The notes under the pieces: model-generated
What the model saw: the letters and a program-made list of their open reading frames with translations, nothing else
Databases searched by the model: none
Told to the model about the DNA's origin: nothing
Assembly: GCF_026213295.1 (NCBI RefSeq)
Contig: NC_079431.1
Span: 16,025,982 to 16,089,981, forward strand
DNA: 64,000 nt
Direction of reading: 5' to 3'
DNA from: Gadus chalcogrammus
Lineage: Eukaryota > Chordata > Actinopteri > Gadiformes > Gadidae
Made by a program: the position numbers and the translations under genes
In this document: one piece after another, positions 12,711 through 38,262 of the stretch
How the letters are laid out: each line of letters starts with the position of its first letter
Numbering within the stretch: position 1 is the stretch's first letter

Positions 12711-13855
12711 CACGAAGCGGCGCAGCGCTGCCAGCAGGATGGCGGGAACGGAAGGCTCCTTGACGGAAGTGAGACACGGGAGCACGCGAGAGGTCTTCTT
12801 GCAGGGCATTCGATTTTTTTTTTTTTTTTTTATTAAAATACATAAGTCCAAACATAATTTTAGTATTTTGCAAATGTAATAACGAAATGGGACGCCAATA
12901 TCAAAGCCAAGGTTATCTTTATTGTTTTTTATAGATCTCAATGTACAGCGTGTTACACATGCCCATTATTAACAGAGATACAAATAGTATCGCCACCGAC
13001 ACCCAGTTCGTAACGTTCATTTCCCAGTGGGCCATACGCTCAGTCATCGTGTTATCTTATTGGGCGATGTATATTAGTCACTTAACGCATTTATTTACAT
13101 GAAAATCTTCGAGATTGCCACCTTGTCAAACCCAATGAATGAATGAATGAAAAATAATAAATGAAAGAGACGTCTGACAATGATGTTTTCATTATCATAA
13201 GCTATCATATGTAGGTTATAGAACATATCATTATTGGCAGGAAGAAGAGAGGACAAATCCAGGCGATGGAGAGAAGGCGTCAAAATATTTACAACAAGCA
13301 GTAAAGGACGCATAGATCAAGGGTGGGAGGACGCTCTTTTTCCTTTCGGTATGAGGGTTAAATACCGAAGAAAAGTACCACATTTAATCAAAAGAGGGCG
13401 GTAGTGCAACAATAGAGCTACAAACAACCGTAAAATACCAACAAGAAGATAATCGGTCTTCTCGCGTTATCATAGCCCGTTTGTAAGGGGTAGCCTCAAG
13501 AACATCTCGCGATAGTCATTTCACATTAACTTGTCTTAAAACAAAGTCATTGCTCATTTCTCTTGATATTTTTGTATGGATATCTAACGATCAATAGCAG
13601 AAATGCAAACACCACCGTCTGAGTTACTGTAACGAGTACTAGCTATTTCTTATGCGGTGTAGATTGTTTGGGCGTTACTCGACGGGAGTTGGCGTAAGCT
13701 TTAGCAGCTAGCTTGTGCATGCTACAGCCGTTAGCTTGGCTGCTAGCCGCCAGTAGAGAAAGTTGGATTATATTACTTTACCAGTGGATTTCCAGACGGG
13801 GTTTACAATAGGTTCTCAGCATCATACCGGGGACCAGATCCAGGCTTTGCACAAA
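12711..13855. promoter_or_regulatory. USP37-CNOT9 divergent intergenic region
   Basis: The two genes are head to head here, so this roughly 1.1 kb must hold the promoters of both. It contains a T-run (about 12813-12830), a short AATG tandem repeat (about 13133-13150) and GCTAGC-rich sequence just before the CNOT9 start (13690-13750). No TATA box in a convincing position is evident. Vertebrate housekeeping promoters of this kind often lack one. Confidence 0.4.
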
Positions 13856-16800
13856 ATGCTAGCTACAGGAGCTGTGAGTATTTTCCATACGTTGTATATT
13901 ACAAGTCTCGATGTGTGTGATGTGTAGCTCTGCGGAAAGCGGGCTTTGTGTGATACTGTTTATAAACAATGAATGTCACAATGAAACCACTCTCTGTGTT
14001 GAACCACATCGTGATACCTTGTAACATATATATTTTTTTTTCTTAAATATTTTGTTCTCTTTTTTCTATAATTATTTAAAGGCTGTGACTACGGCTCTGG
14101 CCCAGGTGGACAGAGAGAAAATCTACCAGTGGATCAATGAGCTGTCCAGCCCGGAGACCCGAGAGAATGCTCTGCTGGAGCTCAGCAAGAAGCGGGAGTC
14201 GGTGCCCGACCTGGCGCCCATGCTCTGGCACTCCTGTGGCACTATTGCGGCTCTTCTGCAGGTAAAGGGTAGAGCAATTTTCATCACAACAACACTATGG
14301 ACACTTATGCATAATGGTGGTAATATAGTGGCATATGCTGTCAATAAACTACCTCTTTTATATTTATTTACATTTATTATCGCAGTTCTTGTGTGTATAT
14401 GTTTGACATATTCTCTGCGTACAGATATTGTCTGTTTTTCTTTGTTTATTCATCTAACTTTGTAATGTACTTTCTTCTGGTACACCCAATGTTTTTCAAA
14501 TGTGGGATTAATAATGTACATATAATGTTATTAAATGTTTAAGACTGTTGATGAATATTTTAATCACAATGAAGATCTGAAATGTTAACATTCTGTTTAC
14601 AGGAAATCGTAAACATCTATCCATCGATTAACCCGCCTACGCTCACGGCCCACCAATCCAACAGGGTGTGCAATGCCCTGGCACTTTTGCAGTGTGTTGC
14701 TTCACACCCAGAGACAAGGTAACACCCAGAGATGAGGAACTTTCATACTTTTCATTTGAATGAGACGCCTCACGAAAGACATAAAAAAATGCCTTCTGAC
14801 TTAAGTTTTAGCTATTTAAATCCCAAATGAGGTGTTCAATTTAGTGGAAAACATTAATTGGGTTTTCAATCAACCTAAAATCTACATTCATTGTCTGTCT
14901 CATGGTGTAATTTTCCTTTTTATATTACTATGATTGTGAGATAAGCAATGATTTATTATTTTACAGGTCCGCCTTTCTCGCCGCCCACATCCCCCTTTTC
15001 CTGTACCCCTTCCTGCACACCGTGAGCAAAACGCGGCCCTTCGAGTACCTGAGACTCACCAGCCTCGGAGTCATTGGTGAGGCCCAATCTCGGTCTGAAC
15101 TACACTTACTGTTCATCAAATGAAATGGGCCGCTTTTCTTGACATATCATACCTCTGCATAAATCCAAAAAGGGCAATATGGATTTCTGTCTGCTTTTGT
15201 CATTTAACTTTGTCCAGTGTGTTTTTTTTTTTTAAACTTGTGATACCGAGGCCAGTGTAGTGAGGTTGTTAGGGGGTAAGGATCTGGGAATATATCCTCA
15301 ATGCCTGCAGCCTAACTTCTAGGCTTCATTGAGTAAGATGTCTAACCCAGCTAAATTAAAATAGTGAAATAGTTATTAGTCTAAAGTTTTAACACTTCCT
15401 ACCTTTGCTTTCAGGGGCCTTGGTCAAAACGGATGAACAGGAAGTGATTAACTTCCTCCTCACCACTGAAATAATCCCACTTTGTCTGCGCATTATGGAG
15501 TCTGGCAGTGAACTGTCCAAAACGGTAAGCATTACTGTTTAACAAGTCTATAGTGGGAACCCCAAAAGCATGGTTTATATTCCAATTATGCTGGGTTCCT
15601 TGTTTATCTCATCATAGCACTCTGCTTTGTGCTTGGTAGGTCGCCACGTTCATCCTGCAGAAGATCCTATTGGATGACACTGGATTGGCATACATATGCC
15701 AGACTTACGAGCGCTTCTCTCATGTGGCCATGATCCTTGTAAGTACAATCATTGGGGGTTAGACAGAATTGGCTGAATTTATCATCTATCGTCTACATTG
15801 AATTCTCTGCTAAATTTAGATAGATCGATTGACAGATTGGTTCCTTAATCAACCAAGGTGACATTTCTTTCTGTTGCAGCAGAAACTAGACATATTACAT
15901 TTAATAATAATAATACATTTAATTTAGAGGAGCCTTTAAAGACACCCAAGGTCACCTTACAGAGCACATAGTCATCATAAATTGTTTAATAAACAAGACA
16001 TTGTCGAAAAAAATAAAAATAAACATAATAAATAAATAAAACCATAACAAGACAAAACAAACAAACAATCAAAACATAATTAATTATTTAATATTTAATA
16101 AGATGGATAATAATGGCAGCATAATAACAGAAAATGTATGATTTTAATTTGTGATGTTCATTTCGAGACCGGTCATCTTGATGAATTCTTCATCATTCGG
16201 CTTTGACTTGATTCGTCTGTGTCTCTTTCAGGGGAAGATGGTTCTGCAGCTCTCCAAAGAGCCGTCCGCACGCCTGCTGAAACACGTGGTCCGCTGCTAC
16301 CTCCGCCTCTCTGATAACCTCAGGTACAAGCCCTCTTGTTGTAGTTGTTTTTATCCCGATTTGTTTTGATCTGTTTCAGTTGGTCCAGCTGACATCTCTT
16401 TTGAGCCACTAGGAGGTGTCATATCACAGATGTTAAATTTGTTCTTGATTTATTGATGAGCCATTTTTCGGCAATGACTCGCCAATGCAGTATGCGGAGT
16501 ATGCCTGTACTGTTTTCATTAGCTTTGAATAAATAGATATTTAATTGACTTGCATTACTTATTGTAAGTCGCTTTGGATAAAAGCGTCTGCTAAATGTAA
16601 ATTTAAATAGACAAAAGATAAAACGGACGAAACCCTAGACCTAATACCCATGATCAATTACATATTCGATTCAGACAACCACTGTATAAAAACCCTGATG
16701 TATGGTGCTGTCCCCCCTGCCACAGAGCCAGAGAAGCCCTGCGACAGTGTCTGCCCGATCAGCTGAAGGACAACACGTTTGCCCAGGTTCTGAAGGACGA

Positions 16801-16894
16801 CACCACCACCAAGCGATGGCTGGCCCAGCTGGTGAAGAACCTGCAGGAGGGCCAGGTCACCGACGCCCGGGGAATCCCGCTCTCCGCTCAGTGA
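13856..16894 (+). CDS. cnot9: CNOT9 (RQCD1/CAF40), CCR4-NOT complex subunit 9
   Basis: CNOT9 is the highly conserved armadillo-repeat subunit of the CCR4-NOT mRNA deadenylase. It docks GW182/TNRC6 and other RNA-binding partners and is found in cytoplasm and nucleus (family knowledge). Eight coding exons join in frame: 13856-13873, 14082-14261, 14603-14718, 14967-15076, 15415-15524, 15640-15738, 16232-16323, 16726-16894, giving 297 residues against 299 in human. Blocks such as [40 protein letters not shown] and [20 protein letters not shown] are essentially the human sequence. The N-terminus (MLATGAAVTTA) and the last residues (GIPLSAQ) differ, as expected for its least constrained parts. All introns are GT-AG. 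The first coding exon holds only six codons. Confidence 0.97.
15895..16095. repeat. Dispersed repeat, copy 1 (CNOT9 intron)
   Basis: After a (TAA)n stretch comes ACATTTAATTTAGAGG..CCTTT..ACCCAAGGTCACCTTACAGAGCA, then an A-rich tail. The same sequence, also behind (TAA)n, occurs at 31905-32045. I do not know its family; it behaves like a short interspersed element. Confidence 0.6.
16555..16605. repeat. Teleost SINE tail fragment
   Basis: GTAAGTCGCTTTGGATAAAA followed by GCGTCTGCTAAATG is a tail module common in fish SINEs. No tRNA-like head is visible next to it, so this is a truncated copy. Confidence 0.55.
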
Positions 16895-16910
16895 TGGGGA
16901 CTTAAAGTGT

Positions 16911-17088
<178 letters not shown>

Positions 17089-17919
17089 CTCAGGCTTGTG
17101 TCCGGCGGGATCGTGAGCACAGAGACACTTAAAGAAGAATCCGGAGTTGAGTCCAGTGTGGGAACGCGTGACTAGAAGCTGTGTTTGCCACAATAATGTC
17201 ACGACATACATGTGGAATAAGCATCGGAGTGGAGCACTTAAATGCTCATGGGGCATTTAACAAACAAACAAACGTATCAGAGCAAAAATGAATGCTGGCA
17301 TCAATAGTCTTTCAAATGTCTTCGCAGAAATGCCAAAAGGTTGTGTGTACAGTTTGGTCTTTGAAAAGGGTGCTGCACAGAATGAAAAGCAGGTATTTGT
17401 GCATACGGAGAGTTATTTTTCCATCATAATGTGCCAGAATTCTTTGTTAAGATGAATCCAGGGGGAATAATTTGTGATGGCCTTTTGTTCCCTTCCTTTG
17501 GTACACGCCTTTTTCCTGCTGTAACATTCCTGCGACTGAGCAATAACTGTAATTTGTTGCCTCTCTTCGTGTTTATTACTTTTCTTTACTTTTGAACGAT
17601 TTGTTTGCCAGACTAGTGTATAATACAGCTTGAGATGAATGGAAAATGGATTTTTATTTTAATGTAAAAGTTGTTATGAGGGAGTAGTGTAAGATTTCAC
17701 TAAAGTTTGATTTGCATACAGAAATCTTTATGAAACTGTCACGGAGCCTTTATTTTTTGTTTGTAAGAAAGATGGCCCAATTTCTAAAGCTGTTACGTTG
17801 GAACATATAGTTGGGACATTTTGCATAACATTAATGCAATTCCCCCATATTCAAATTTTAAAGAACACAAGATGAAGGACAAGAAATATTAGAAGCATTG
17901 GTTTAAAATATCAGATTTC

Positions 17920-17925
17920 AATAAA
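17920..17925 (+). terminator. Candidate CNOT9 polyadenylation signal AATAAA
   Basis: AATAAA lies about 1.03 kb after the CNOT9 stop codon in otherwise AT-rich, gene-free sequence. The 3' UTR could instead run further, since other A-rich hexamers occur near 18616. No downstream element was decisive. Confidence 0.4.
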
Positions 17926-18639
17926 TCATTAATCCAAATCCGTATAACTCATGCTGCTATGAGTCAGTTTCTTCAGAGTTACAAGCATCATGCTCTGTAT
18001 ACCATCAAGCATCCGCTACTCATTACAGGTTCACGTGGATATCAAAACAATGCTAGGAAACTGTTATTTCTGTAGTTGTGCAAAGGGAGTTTGATCATAA
18101 AGTTTCCCCATTGCATCCTGTCTGAAACATGATTTTTTGGGGTGGAGTGGTGCTCCATCACAGAAGCCCTCACTCTGGGCCTACCTAGGTCCCTTGAGGA
18201 CACCGACCAACATCCTAGTATCAGCCCTGATTGCTTTGCGTTGCATTTTACTGGCCCATTAACGCATCACTTACTGCTTGTTTCCCATTATCAAACCCTA
18301 TGCCCTTCTCTCACACCAAGCTGTGTGGAGGTACAAGCATACACACATACGTTTGGAGAGATCCACATCCTAATTTTCCATTTGTCCCAGAAAGTTCTGG
18401 GTTCCCCATGGGACTAGTGCTATCTCTTATCCGTCTCCTTTGTTTTGCTTTTAAAAGGAAATGGAAGTTTGGATTTCAGCAAGCTTTTAAAACGGAAAGA
18501 GTCCTGTGCTTTGGTGATATGTAGGCCTGTGCTTTCGGCTGCAACGCTCTAATACCAACTCGGACCGTATCCACTACTCCTGTCAATTTATTTGTTGCTT
18601 ACTAATTCTTTTCCAAATTAAAATATTTTCAAAATACCT

Positions 18640-20914
18640 TTGCTTTTTTGTCTCATTGTTCTGATAAATGTTATTAATCCGATACTTACTTTAAGTTAAG
18701 TTTAAATCAGTCATCTAATCAGTGAATATATTTATTTGAATATTATGACCTGTATATTACTTATGACATAAGTGGTATTAGCATCACTCATACTCTTCAC
18801 GGTGACGACACCAAAAGCTAACTTTGTGAATATGAATATAAATTATAGAAAATAGTCCCCGTTAGTAGTCCTCCATTTGGTGATTGCCTCTAAGTCCGTG
18901 GCAGTGAGAGGGTTATGCAGAGTAGTCCATCCATCGTCTCACTCCCTTTGCAGAATTTGTGATCACATTTCTTCACACTGAATCAAATTGCTATTTCAGT
19001 GTTAGGGAAGAAATTATAATAGTACATTTAGAATGCATGCAACAGAACGGAATCTTGATCTATGCAGATTATCTGGTAATTGTTAAATGTGGTTCTTGTA
19101 AGAAGCCTGACAGCTTCCTCAAAAACGTTGCCAGCATTCTCAAGAAGATATGGGCTCTTTAACTGTGGGGGAGGAACACAATCGGCTGATGGATGGAAGG
19201 TAGAGAGAGAGTGCGGTAGAGGGAGTGTGTGACAGAGCGAGACCAAGCAAAGGGAGCTGCACAAGCATATTGAGTGAGTCTGCAGCCGATGCAGAGGTAA
19301 GGGGCATATAGAAAGAAGGAGCAGAAGGGCTGGGTCTGTACCAGCGTGGGGCTGTGTATAGGAGTCAGATTTTCCTGGAAACCAGCAGCCACAGAAGAGA
19401 AAGTGAGAGAGAGGAAGACAGATTTTCACTGGACACTCCCAGTTCCTGAAGACTCTGTGCAAGACTGGCACTCCCCCCCCCCCCCCCCGGCCACTCCCAG
19501 CACACATGCTCAGGAAGATGACTTGACTCTGGCCACACTTTTTCAGTCAGAGACCTCTGGAGAAAAGTCTACTCTCCAGACCCTATCTAGTGGAGATCTG
19601 CCAGAGCCTGCTTCTCTCCTCACCTTAGCTGGCGACCCAGCAGAGGGAACACCTAGCTTTGGTGAGTATGTCCATCTCTTTTTGGTTTGACTAAATCCTG
19701 TCCATGTTCATCTTCATTGTGCGTCATTTCTCTCCCTCTTAGTAAACCCTAGTGGCCTGTTTACTTGGCTGATTTGATGTGCTCTGATAAGTCTCATATT
19801 TCACTGTCTGGTTCCAATTTACCCTGCACAGCACTCCCCCCATGGCAGAGGAATGGGACTTTAATGGGCTTGTGGTTGGCTTTCATTTGTCTCTAGGATT
19901 CTTTGCAGAACTGTTTTAATGGAGAGTTTGGTATATGGACTAAGGAGTTCTCTCAGAGGATAGTTTAAGTAACTTTTTTTCTAAATGTGCTCTGTTCAGT
20001 GGCACAGTTTTCCTATGCGTTTTTGTTTTCATGTGTGGTTGTGTGTGGTCAGTGCTCTGTTTGGACAGCAAAAAGTGACCCCCGCCCCCGTATGACTCAT
20101 CCCTGGAACAGTCCGTTTGTCTGTCTGTCAAATCATGTGACCATGGTTCTAAAAATAACACATATGATAGCAGCTGCTATGTTTCAAACATTGTGGTGAT
20201 TTGAAATTTGTTGTCATATGTTGTGATTTGGTATATTTTGTTTGTTTATTGTTGTTAAAATGATGATGATGAAGATACATTTCTGTTAATAGTAATGCAT
20301 TTTTGGTAACAAAACTAAATGATGAAAGAAGCAGATTGAGTTGCTCTAAAGTGAATGTTAACCCCCCAGTAAAATATAGACATCCCTATTCACACTCTCT
20401 GCCTCACTGCAGTATAGGCCTACCACATGCAAATCAGTATACACAGCTGAACATGTTATCTGTGTTCCCTCGGTACCTTCACTGGTTGAATGAGGTGGAA
20501 TCTCTTTGTCATTGTGTACTAGCAATGTAAAGCGCAGTGAAAATGGAGCCTTCCTTTTTCGTATTTCCAGGGGGTCTGTGAAAGGAAAAGGCTATCTTAA
20601 AGCCCTTCCCTTCGAGGAAGTGTTTGATCCATCCGGCAGGCACAGATAGCAGCAGGAAGTAAAGTGGCTGGTTCCCAGAGTGTTTGTCTTGCAGTGTTCA
20701 TGTTTCCTCTGACTTTCATCCAGTCTGATGTTTGTTTTTATTATATTATTCAAGTCTCAAAATAAGAGACTCAACAGGCTTCAGTCAAAGACCTCATTAT
20801 ATGAAATCCCTTCCCCCATTCCTAAAGGAAGTATATATATTTCCCCAGGGTACCAAGTTCCAAGGGGTCTGAACTTCCCTGGTCCTAGGTTCCTCGGATC
20901 CTGTGCCTATTTAA
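18640..20914. other. Gene-poor region downstream of CNOT9
   Basis: Apart from the candidate exon at 19346-19664, I see only AT-rich unique-looking sequence here, with a C-run at about 19471-19488. No complete gene or RNA gene can be supported. Confidence 0.4.
19346..19664 (+). other. Candidate upstream PLCD4 exon (uncertain)
   Basis: An open frame from an ATG at 19346 ends at TTTG|GTGAGT, a good donor in the phase that would join the PLCD4 exon at 25008 in frame. Its predicted residues do not resemble the start of any PLC delta that I know, and it contains an 18-bp C-run. It could be a 5' UTR exon from an upstream promoter, or a chance open frame. The short exon at 24617 is the better coding start. 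Confidence 0.25.
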
Positions 20915-22032
<1,118 letters not shown>

Positions 22033-24616
22033 TATAAATGTGATGGGGGGGGTATACAGGGGGGGGGTTCTTGAAAATGTTTTCTGATTTATGTTCCTCA
22101 CAGAAAATGAGCCAAAGCCAATGAATCTTAGTTCAAAAAAAGTATTATTTGTATCACTTTTATAAAGCTAAAAACTGAAAACTGGTCCCACAGACCCGAA
22201 CACCTTCAATATTATCTAGTTAGTTTTTTTTTACTGGAACAGGGCTTTAAAAACAGCTGTATGAACGGAAAAGAAAATCATGCAATGGTAATAATTTCAT
22301 CAAATATATTTTGTAGGTCTTGAAAAAATGCCCATGTTCTTTCTAACACCACTGCATTGGTATTGGTCCTTTCAGCATTGACATGTCAGTGACCTACAGA
22401 AGCATAATGAATAGGCTGGAAAATTATATTTGCCCTGTTTTTTTGAGCTAATGAGATTAGTATCTCAGGATTGTCAGATTTTTTTTTCTGCTCTAGTTTC
22501 TCTGAATAAAAGAGATTGTATCCCTGAATTCTGTTTTTGAATGAATGAGATATCTCAAATCTTTAGAATGATCATGTTGTTATACGTTTGTAGACTTTGT
22601 ACAGGCACCTCAGGACGTTGGTGCTGTTCAGATGCAAATCCCACATATAATTTGTCAACATTGATAAATTGGTAAATTGGTAACGTCTAACTTAGATACC
22701 TGCATTGATCCCGTACTTGAAATCATATGGCCCTGGACTGATAAACAGCAGCAACCGCACTCCATAAAGGGAAGAGCTTTGCTTTAGAGGCATCTTGTTA
22801 ATGGAGAAAAAATAACACACATTGTTTTTCCATGAAAACCTTTTTCGAATTCATTGTTATTTCGAAGAAAAAAAAGGAGAAGAGCTCTTAATATAGAAAA
22901 TGGTGTTCAAAATCAACTATGGTTAAAAGCAGAAAAAATACTAGTTGGAAGCAAAAACAAACTGGATTGACTTAGATACTTAAATCATAATGTGATGTTT
23001 TTATCATTTTATCAGTTAGGTTGGCTAGTTTTCACCTATTTAGCCTTGACCTTTGGTGATCCATGACTCCAACCATTAATAAAATGCAGACCCATTATAT
23101 TGAGAGCCATACTGTCGGGCTGGGTAGCAGAAAACGAATTTGATGAGTTCCAACAATAGCCCATTCGTAATTAGCGAAGACACAGCTGGGAAAAATATTT
23201 TTGAGAATCCCATAATGTGCTAGATAGAGCTGGTGAACATAGGAGGCTGGGAGAATACAGGTGTAGAACTGGGGAACATTAGAGTCTTCCGCATGTTCCC
23301 ATTATGTACCATATAATTCTGGCGAGCATAGGACGCTCGGTACATAGGCCTCTGGGTACAAAGGAATGGCCCCATCCTACAGCCTCAAACAGGCAAAAAG
23401 ACCTCCACTCAGATCCCACCCAACAACACCAATAAGGGGTTTACTGACAAATTATGAGATGGTATTCATGTAAAAAATTAAATCTTGTATTGTGTTCTAC
23501 TCTGGTACAAAAAACTGCAACCAGATGTTCTGTGGCATGCTTGCCTGTCATGCCATTTCCTACAAATGCCACTGAAATCAATTCAGTAATCAACTCTACG
23601 TCGCCATCTGTCTCAGGACTATAGTACTTTTATACTAAGATAATACTGATAATAATTGATGTAGGGGGATTTACCCACTGAAAGTATGCCTTTATGCTCA
23701 GTTGGCAAGGCTGAGGTCCACTGCTGGTTTTAAATCAATAAATCCATCCCACTTTAGGCTATTTACTTTTCCTGCTACAATGCAAATTGCTACTCAAGAA
23801 AAGCAGAAAAACAATATTGAAGAAATACAATTTGTTTAAAAAAATAATAATCTAACAAATCACAGCCATACATTTGTGAGGCAGAAGCAGTACACTACTT
23901 GAATAGGAGAAAGCTCAAATAAAATGTTTGAATATTTTGTTAGGCAAATGATGGTTAAGAAAATCAAATTCAAACCCAGGTGAATCCAATGGGTTAGGGT
24001 TAGGGTGGCCGCCAAAGGAGACGGTCGTCATGGAGACAAGCCGCAGATGGACACTGGTTGCTTGCAGATGGTGCTTTGATTCAGGCGGCGTTTCCAATGG
24101 GCGAGTCGCGGACACCGTTGTGATTTGTTAATGTAAATGATTACCAACCCAGTAATCATTGACATCTGATTCGAAAAAGATTTAGTGACCTATTTCAAGT
24201 CCATGGCGATTTAGATCTAACAAATGAGGAAATATATATAAAAGAGTATGACAATCTGTGAGAATTGTGGGTTTGGAAGTCCGACCGGAATTCATAGGAG
24301 TTGATGCTTATGTCTTTATATCGCTCTCAGCCTATGTGTATTTATTTGCAACGTGGGACTTCGTAGTTGTCGTGAGTTTTGTCTAAAAGATTTCTTTGGC
24401 CAGGATGAGCTGTCATCGTGTAGCTGCCTCGTTTGTTCAGATATTATCAATAATTGAAATAGAACGAAGCAAGGCTTTAAGTGGACCATGCCGGAGCACT
24501 CCAGGGGGATCCTTGTTCCAACAATGAATCTGTGTTATGCTGATACGTATTCTGTGATCTATCCTCGTTTGCAGGTGGGGTACGTTTTCACTGCGTAGAC
24601 TTCATCAAGGATCGCG
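22033..24616. other. Region upstream of the PLCD4 start, including a likely 5' UTR
   Basis: This is AT-rich sequence with no supported gene. A second GACCCGAACACC block near 22193 suggests more piggyBac debris. The stretch 24260-24616, directly before the proposed PLCD4 start, is the likeliest site for its 5' UTR or promoter. Confidence 0.35.
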
Positions 24617-35079
<10,463 letters not shown>

Positions 35080-35946
35080 GGACACCTGCACCATGAAGCA
35101 AAAGGTTCCGAAGGAATAGCATGAAAGACACCATGCTAATGCAGCACGTTAAAATATCTTGAAAGATAGCCTTGAGGAAACAATGGCATCGTTCCATTTC
35201 TGAAATGTCATTCCAAAGCAAAGCGTACTAGCCAAGTACAATGGGCCAAACACCGAAGACAGTATTAACATTTCCCCCCCAAAAATACCCTTTTTGTGTA
35301 TTATATCTGGAAGGACCAGATCTACTATGAGCGTATTGTAACACAGAAAACCACCAAATCCAAACTCAGTATGTTAGCAGAAGACTGGCTTGACCCCGTC
35401 GCCGGGATTCAGCGTTAGTGGGATGGACTAGTGGATTAGTATTAAAAGAGTATTATTGCATGGACTGGATGGCTGCAATGCGATGGATTTTAAAATGAAA
35501 TCTTCTATGATGAAATCAGATCCACTAACGACGAGTCCAGTATGGCTTTTTAAAATAATCTAAACATATCTTACAAAGTTAAATACCATTCTGTGTGGTA
35601 AAAATAAGTGACATATTGTTATATGTATAAAAACACAATATTAAATGGTTTAGAGCTACAAAACTAATACATACAAAATGCCAACTAGCTGTAACCGTAT
35701 TGACGACTTAAGGACTGTGTTGAGCTTTTTAATTGAGAATTAGGATACATAGGGTCATACCATATGTCATGTATACTGTAAATAGATATAGGTGCTTATA
35801 TGCTTGTGATGGATTAAACTTAAGTGATTCTATCACTATGTTTCTAAGTGTCTGTTTCCTTAAAGGAACCCTAAGGATAGCAGGACAACACATCATTTTG
35901 ACTCAATATGTCAAATATCAGATATAAATATATATGATTTGAGAAA

Positions 35947-35952
35947 AATAAA
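35947..35952 (+). terminator. PLCD4 polyadenylation signal AATAAA
   Basis: AATAAA lies about 870 nt after the PLCD4 stop codon and just before the LINE begins. The AT-rich 3' UTR between contains no other feature I recognise. Confidence 0.6.
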
Positions 35953-36039
35953 GTGCTACTAAAACACTTTAACCTTTGCAGCCTGTTTTTACAAGTTATG
36001 ACATGTTTTTACCAAAATAGTTTTAATAGCAGTAAATGG

Positions 36040-38135
36040 AACAGTACACACACATATACATCTTCAAGTTATGCTAGTATGGTATACATCCCTCCAACCT
36101 CTGCCAGCAGTGACAGGAATGCGGCACTTTTTGGATATGGTCTACACTACACCACCCACAAAGGAGCATACAAGACCTGCCCCCTATCCCACAGGACTAT
36201 ACAAAATATATAATCTGCCCCTTCAAAGACAACAGAGCCTGTGGCAGGGCATTCAGACATCACAGACTACAAGCCCGCACCACAGATCTGCGACGACAAC
36301 ATCTCTCTGCTCAACAACCTCAACAGCTTCTTTGCACGGTTTGAAGCCACAAACATCACAAACCCAGAGAAAACTCCACCAACCCCCCACGATCAAGCTC
36401 TGTGCCTGTCTGCTGCAAGTGGGAAGAGTACCAATAGTGGAGTATCTCCACTATCAACCCCCCCCCCCCGCAAGGCAACAGGCCCAGACAACATTCCATG
36501 CCGTGTGTTGATGGACTGCGCAGAGGAGCTTAAGGATGTCTTCACGGATGTCTTTAACATTAATTATTATTAACGAGGCCACCATCATTATACCTGTGCC
36601 AAAGAAACCTGCTCCATCCTGCTTCAATGACTATCGCCCTGTGGCACTGACCCCCATCATCATGAAGTGTTTCGAACGGCTAGTCATGTCAAACATCAAG
36701 TCCATCCCCCCCCCCCCACCCTGGACCCCTTTCAGTTCGCATACCGAGCCAAATGGTCCACAGAGGATGCAATCTGCTCTGCTCTCCATCCAGCCCTCAC
36801 CCACCTGGACTCAACAGACTCATATGTGAGAATGCTGTTCAGACTTCAGTTCAGCATTCAACACCATTATCCCACAACAACTCATCTGTAAACTGGACCA
36901 GATGGGGCTCAACACCTCCCTTTGCAACTGGCTTTTGGACTTTCTCAGTGAGAGGCCACAAACAGCACGAGTCAGCAACAACACCTCTAGCAGCACTGGG
37001 GCCCCCCCAAGGCTCTGTGCTCAGTCCCCTGCTCTTCACCCTGCTGCACACCAACCTACAGCGCAAATCATATGGTGAAGTTTGCTGACGATACTAACTG
37101 TGGTGGGTCTCATCACCAAGAACGACGAGACCCACTACAGGGAGGAGGTCAACCTTCTGACCAGGTGGTGCAGAGAAAACAACCTCCTGCTAAAGGTCAG
37201 CAAAACCAAGGAGATTGTTGTTGACTTCCGGAGAGGCCACACTGAACACCCACCACTGACCATCGATGGTGCTGCTGTGGAGAGAGTGAGCAGAACCAAA
37301 TTCCTGGGGGTGCACATCAGTGAGCTGTTGTCCTCTCCTGGACAACCAACACTGCATCAATGGCGAAGAAAGCACAGCGGCGCCTCTACTTCCTCCGCAA
37401 ACTGAAGCAAGCGAAAGCTCCTCCACCCATCATGTGCACTTTCTACCACCATTGAAAGCATCATGTCCAGCTGCATCCCAGTATGGGGCGGGAGCTGCAC
37501 TGAATACAGCAGGAAAGCACTGCCACGCATAGTCAACACAGCTCGAAGGATCATTGGTGCCCAACTCCCTTCCTTAAAAGACACATACCGCCTCACCCGA
37601 ATAGCGACCATGATTGTGAGCAACGCCAACCACCCCGTGCACAGTCTGTTCAGCCTCCTGCCCTCTGGGAGAAGGTATCAGAGCCTCCGTGCCCGCTCCA
37701 CCAGACTCACAAACAGCTTCATCCACCAGGCTTTCAGGAAGCTAAATTCTCTCCCCTCTCTCCCCTCAGCGACATGCACCAGCTGTCAGAAAACTGAATT
37801 CCCCCCCCCCCCTCCAAAACAGACTGAAATTGCTGCTATTACTGACTGCCTTTTTTTTGCACTACCACAACTCAAATTAACTTATAAAGAAACTTATGCT
37901 GCCTCTCTTAGATTTTATTATCTTATTGTCTATCTTTTTAATATTAGTAATGTCCTAATCTCTTGTGCACTTCAATGTTTACTTTTAGTGTTGTCTTATC
38001 TGTTGTTTACTTTTAGTGTTGTCTTATCTGTTGTGCATGTTCACCGTGGGATAGTGAGAAACGTCTTCTCGATTGCTTTGTATTTCTACATGTGAAGTAA
38101 TTGACATTAAGCTGACTTTGACTTTGACTTTTGAC
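36040..38135 (+). mobile_element. L2/CR1-clade LINE, decayed
   Basis: Reverse-transcriptase pieces are spread over three frames: a [12 protein letters not shown] block near 36630, an [21 protein letters not shown] block near 36760, FADDT at 37081-37095, a KTKEIVVDFRR block near 37205 and the C-terminal SLKDTYRLTRI region near 37580. The 3' end has repeated GACTTT units, typical of fish L2 elements. Frameshifts, C-run slippage (36460, 36710, 37800) and an internal 29-bp duplication near 37975 show it is inactive. No intact 5' end or endonuclease domain is visible. It fills the gap between the convergent genes PLCD4 and ZNF142. Confidence 0.8.
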
Positions 38136-38262
38136 TTTAGCAGGCCTTCCTAAAAATCGGAGGGATCATTTTATAATTGATAATATAACCATTTGGTCAT
38201 TTCAAGGTATGCAAAATCAAACTCCTACATCTTTAAATCAATATTTACCCATCACTTTCCCC

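Noticed and set aside
23995..24012. GGGTTAGGGTTAGGGT, telomere-like repeat
   Set aside because: Only about two and a half units are present; too short to call an interstitial telomeric site.
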